Assembly: GCA_002753735.1 (NCBI GenBank)
Contig: PEAN01000003.1
Location: forward strand, 1-64,000
From: Magnetococcales bacterium DCbin4
GTDB taxonomy: Bacteria > Pseudomonadota > Magnetococcia > Magnetococcales > UBA8363
Direction of reading: 5' to 3'
DNA length: 64,000 nt
Shown: positions 62,911-64,000 of the stretch, piece after piece
Numbering within the stretch: position 1 is the first letter of the stretch
Layout of the letters: every line of letters begins with the position of its first letter
The notes under the pieces: generated by a model
What the model saw: only the letters and a program-made list of their open reading frames with translations
What the model was told of the DNA's origin: nothing
The model's database searches: none
Position numbers and translations under genes: made by a program

Positions 62911-64000
62911 ATGTCTCATATCTTTGGTGACTTGGCTGCGATGGAAGCACGTTACTGTTCCTGGGGTGACACCGTTCATTACAATGATCCCATCCGTATG
63001 TTCGAAGAATGCCAGGATGCCTTTCTCTTCGACAGTCATGGTAATCGTTATCTTGACTTCCAGATGGCATACTCAGCCGTCAACTTCGGATATAGAAATG
63101 GATTTTTTCTGGATGCTATATTAGATCAACTTGATAGACTGCCGCAGATTGCTTCTGAATATGTCACCCGAGAAAAGATACTTCTCTGTGCACGGATCTG
63201 CAGGTCCGTGGAAGAGCGATGGGGAATACCTGGCCGGGTACATTTTAATGTAGGCGGGTCCCAGGCTATTGAGGATTCACTCAAGCTCATAGCAGCAAAC
63301 TGTGGTCGGAGGAAAGTATTTGCGTTCGAGGGATCGTATCATGGACGAACACTTGGGGCCTCTTCCATTTCTTCGAGCTTCCGTTATAGGAGCCGATATG
63401 GCGATTTCGGCGACCGCGCTTGTTTCATTCCATTTCCCTACTGCTTCAGGTGTCCATATGGTAAGGACATTCAAGATTGTGACTTGTACTGTGCCAACCA
63501 GTTTGCCCGGTTGTTCGAAAGCGAATTTCAGGGACTCAAAGACATGCGAGATGGACGGACGGAGTTTGTAGCGTTCTACGCTGAAGCCATCCAGGGAACA
63601 GGCGGCTACGTTATTCCCCCCAAAGGATATTTCCCGAAATTGAAAAGAATCCTGGACGAGCACGGCATCCTATTCGTTCTGGACGATATCCAAATGGGAT
63701 TTTTCCGGACAGGAACTCTTTGGTCAATCGAGCATTTCGGTATTGAACCCGATGTATTGATCTTCGGAAAGTCATTGACAAACGGGCTAAACCCTCTATC
63801 TGGCATATGGGCGCGGGAAAAATTAATTTCCCCGGACCGTTTTCCACCTGGGTCCACCCATTCAAGCTTTGCCTCCAATCCGATTGGTGTACGTCTTGGA
63901 TTAGCAACCTTCGATTGGATTGACAAACAGGATTATGCTCGAACCGTTCCAGATCTCGGAACCTATCTTCTCAAGGGGCTCCGCAATCTTCAGCAGGTTC
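62911..64000 (+). CDS. Class III aminotransferase, cut by the window end
   Basis: Starts MSHIFGDLAAMEARYCSWGD with AGGA about ten bases upstream and stays open for 363 codons to the window edge. FNVGGSQAIEDSLKL, FEGSYHGRTLGASS and the LDDIQMGFFRTGTLW segment (PLP-binding Asp) identify the fold. The Schiff-base lysine is in LIFGKSLTNGLNPLSG. The Cys-rich insert YCFRCPYGKDIQDCDLYC is typical of one omega-aminotransferase subgroup. Substrate unknown; the neighbouring gene outside the window would help. Confidence 0.88.
   Translation, partial: MSHIFGDLAAMEARYCSWGDTVHYNDPIRMFEECQDAFLFDSHGNRYLDFQMAYSAVNFGYRNGFFLDAILDQLDRLPQIASEYVTREKILLCARICRSVEERWGIPGRVHFNVGGSQAIEDSLKLIAANCGRRKVFAFEGSYHGRTLGASSISSSFRYRSRYGDFGDRACFIPFPYCFRCPYGKDIQDCDLYCANQFARLFESEFQGLKDMRDGRTEFVAFYAEAIQGTGGYVIPPKGYFPKLKRILDEHGILFVLDDIQMGFFRTGTLWSIEHFGIEPDVLIFGKSLTNGLNPLSGIWAREKLISPDRFPPGSTHSSFASNPIGVRLGLATFDWIDKQDYARTVPDLGTYLLKGLRNLQQV

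Noticed and set aside
1-64000. tRNA, rRNA or other standard RNA genes
   Set aside because: I looked for T-loop-like GGTTCGA/GGTTCAA segments with acceptor stems and for rRNA-like text and saw none; a covariance-model scan would be decisive.

Overview
The window reads as one chromosomal stretch of a motile, free-living Gram-negative proteobacterium. It carries LPS heptosyltransferases, a chemotaxis array, an MSHA-type type IV pilus locus, a Tat-exported molybdoenzyme and the housekeeping genes pcm, mfd, uvrB and hemB. My impression from protein style and the dispersed intergenic repeats is a member of the Magnetococcia or a neighbouring lineage. That is a guess; no marker here proves it. Most genes look moderately GC-rich. 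The AT-rich exceptions (the Fic gene at 2.6-3.5 kb, the island gene at 24.5-25.5 kb, the phosphoesterase at 45.3-47.6 kb) look acquired.

Layout. 0-8.4 kb: pcm, a DsrE2-like gene divergent from a LysR regulator, a Fic protein, mfd and a membrane-anchored protein of unknown function. 8.9-11.7 kb: waaF-waaC-glycosyltransferase with overlapping stops and starts, for the LPS inner core. 11.9-14.9 kb: an integrase-like/cytochrome c fusion and a polytopic membrane protein. 15.6-22.9 kb: a chemosensory operon (response regulator, cyclic nucleotide cyclase, CheA, CheW, MCP, CheW) ending in a broken cheR. 23.1-25.8 kb: a scrambled, decayed second copy of the 12.8-14.9 kb locus, interrupted by a PIN-domain toxin-antitoxin pair and by a gene flanked by 70-bp palindromic repeats. 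25.8-34.4 kb: an MSHA pilus operon on the minus strand (mshA, C, D, O, P-like, I/N, J-K, L) behind a possible sigma-54 promoter. 34.6-39.2 kb: a decayed surface-sugar (pseudaminic-acid type) cluster with IS remnants. 39.5-42.9 kb: hemB, a PP-loop thiolase-like enzyme, tusA and a glycosyltransferase in one overlapping operon. 43.1-44.9 kb: a PP2C phosphatase and a cyclase-FHA signalling pair. 45.3-47.6 kb: a lone, large phosphoesterase/GAF-like protein. 48.3-51.2 kb: M20 peptidase, SixA-like phosphatase and a Crp/Fnr regulator. 51.7-58.0 kb: a four-gene operon for a nitrite oxidoreductase/nitrate reductase-like enzyme, with an FNR/DNR-type box upstream. 58-64 kb: hydrolase, aminotransferase, uvrB and the start of a class III aminotransferase.

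Two themes cut across the window. First, a dispersed element of about 140 bp with inverted terminal hairpins that look like rho-independent terminators recurs at least seven times between genes. Second, several loci are visibly decaying: the cheR stub, the pseC stub, the frameshifted aldo/keto reductase, IS fragments and the broken second copy. Some single-base frameshifts lie in homopolymers and could be assembly errors.
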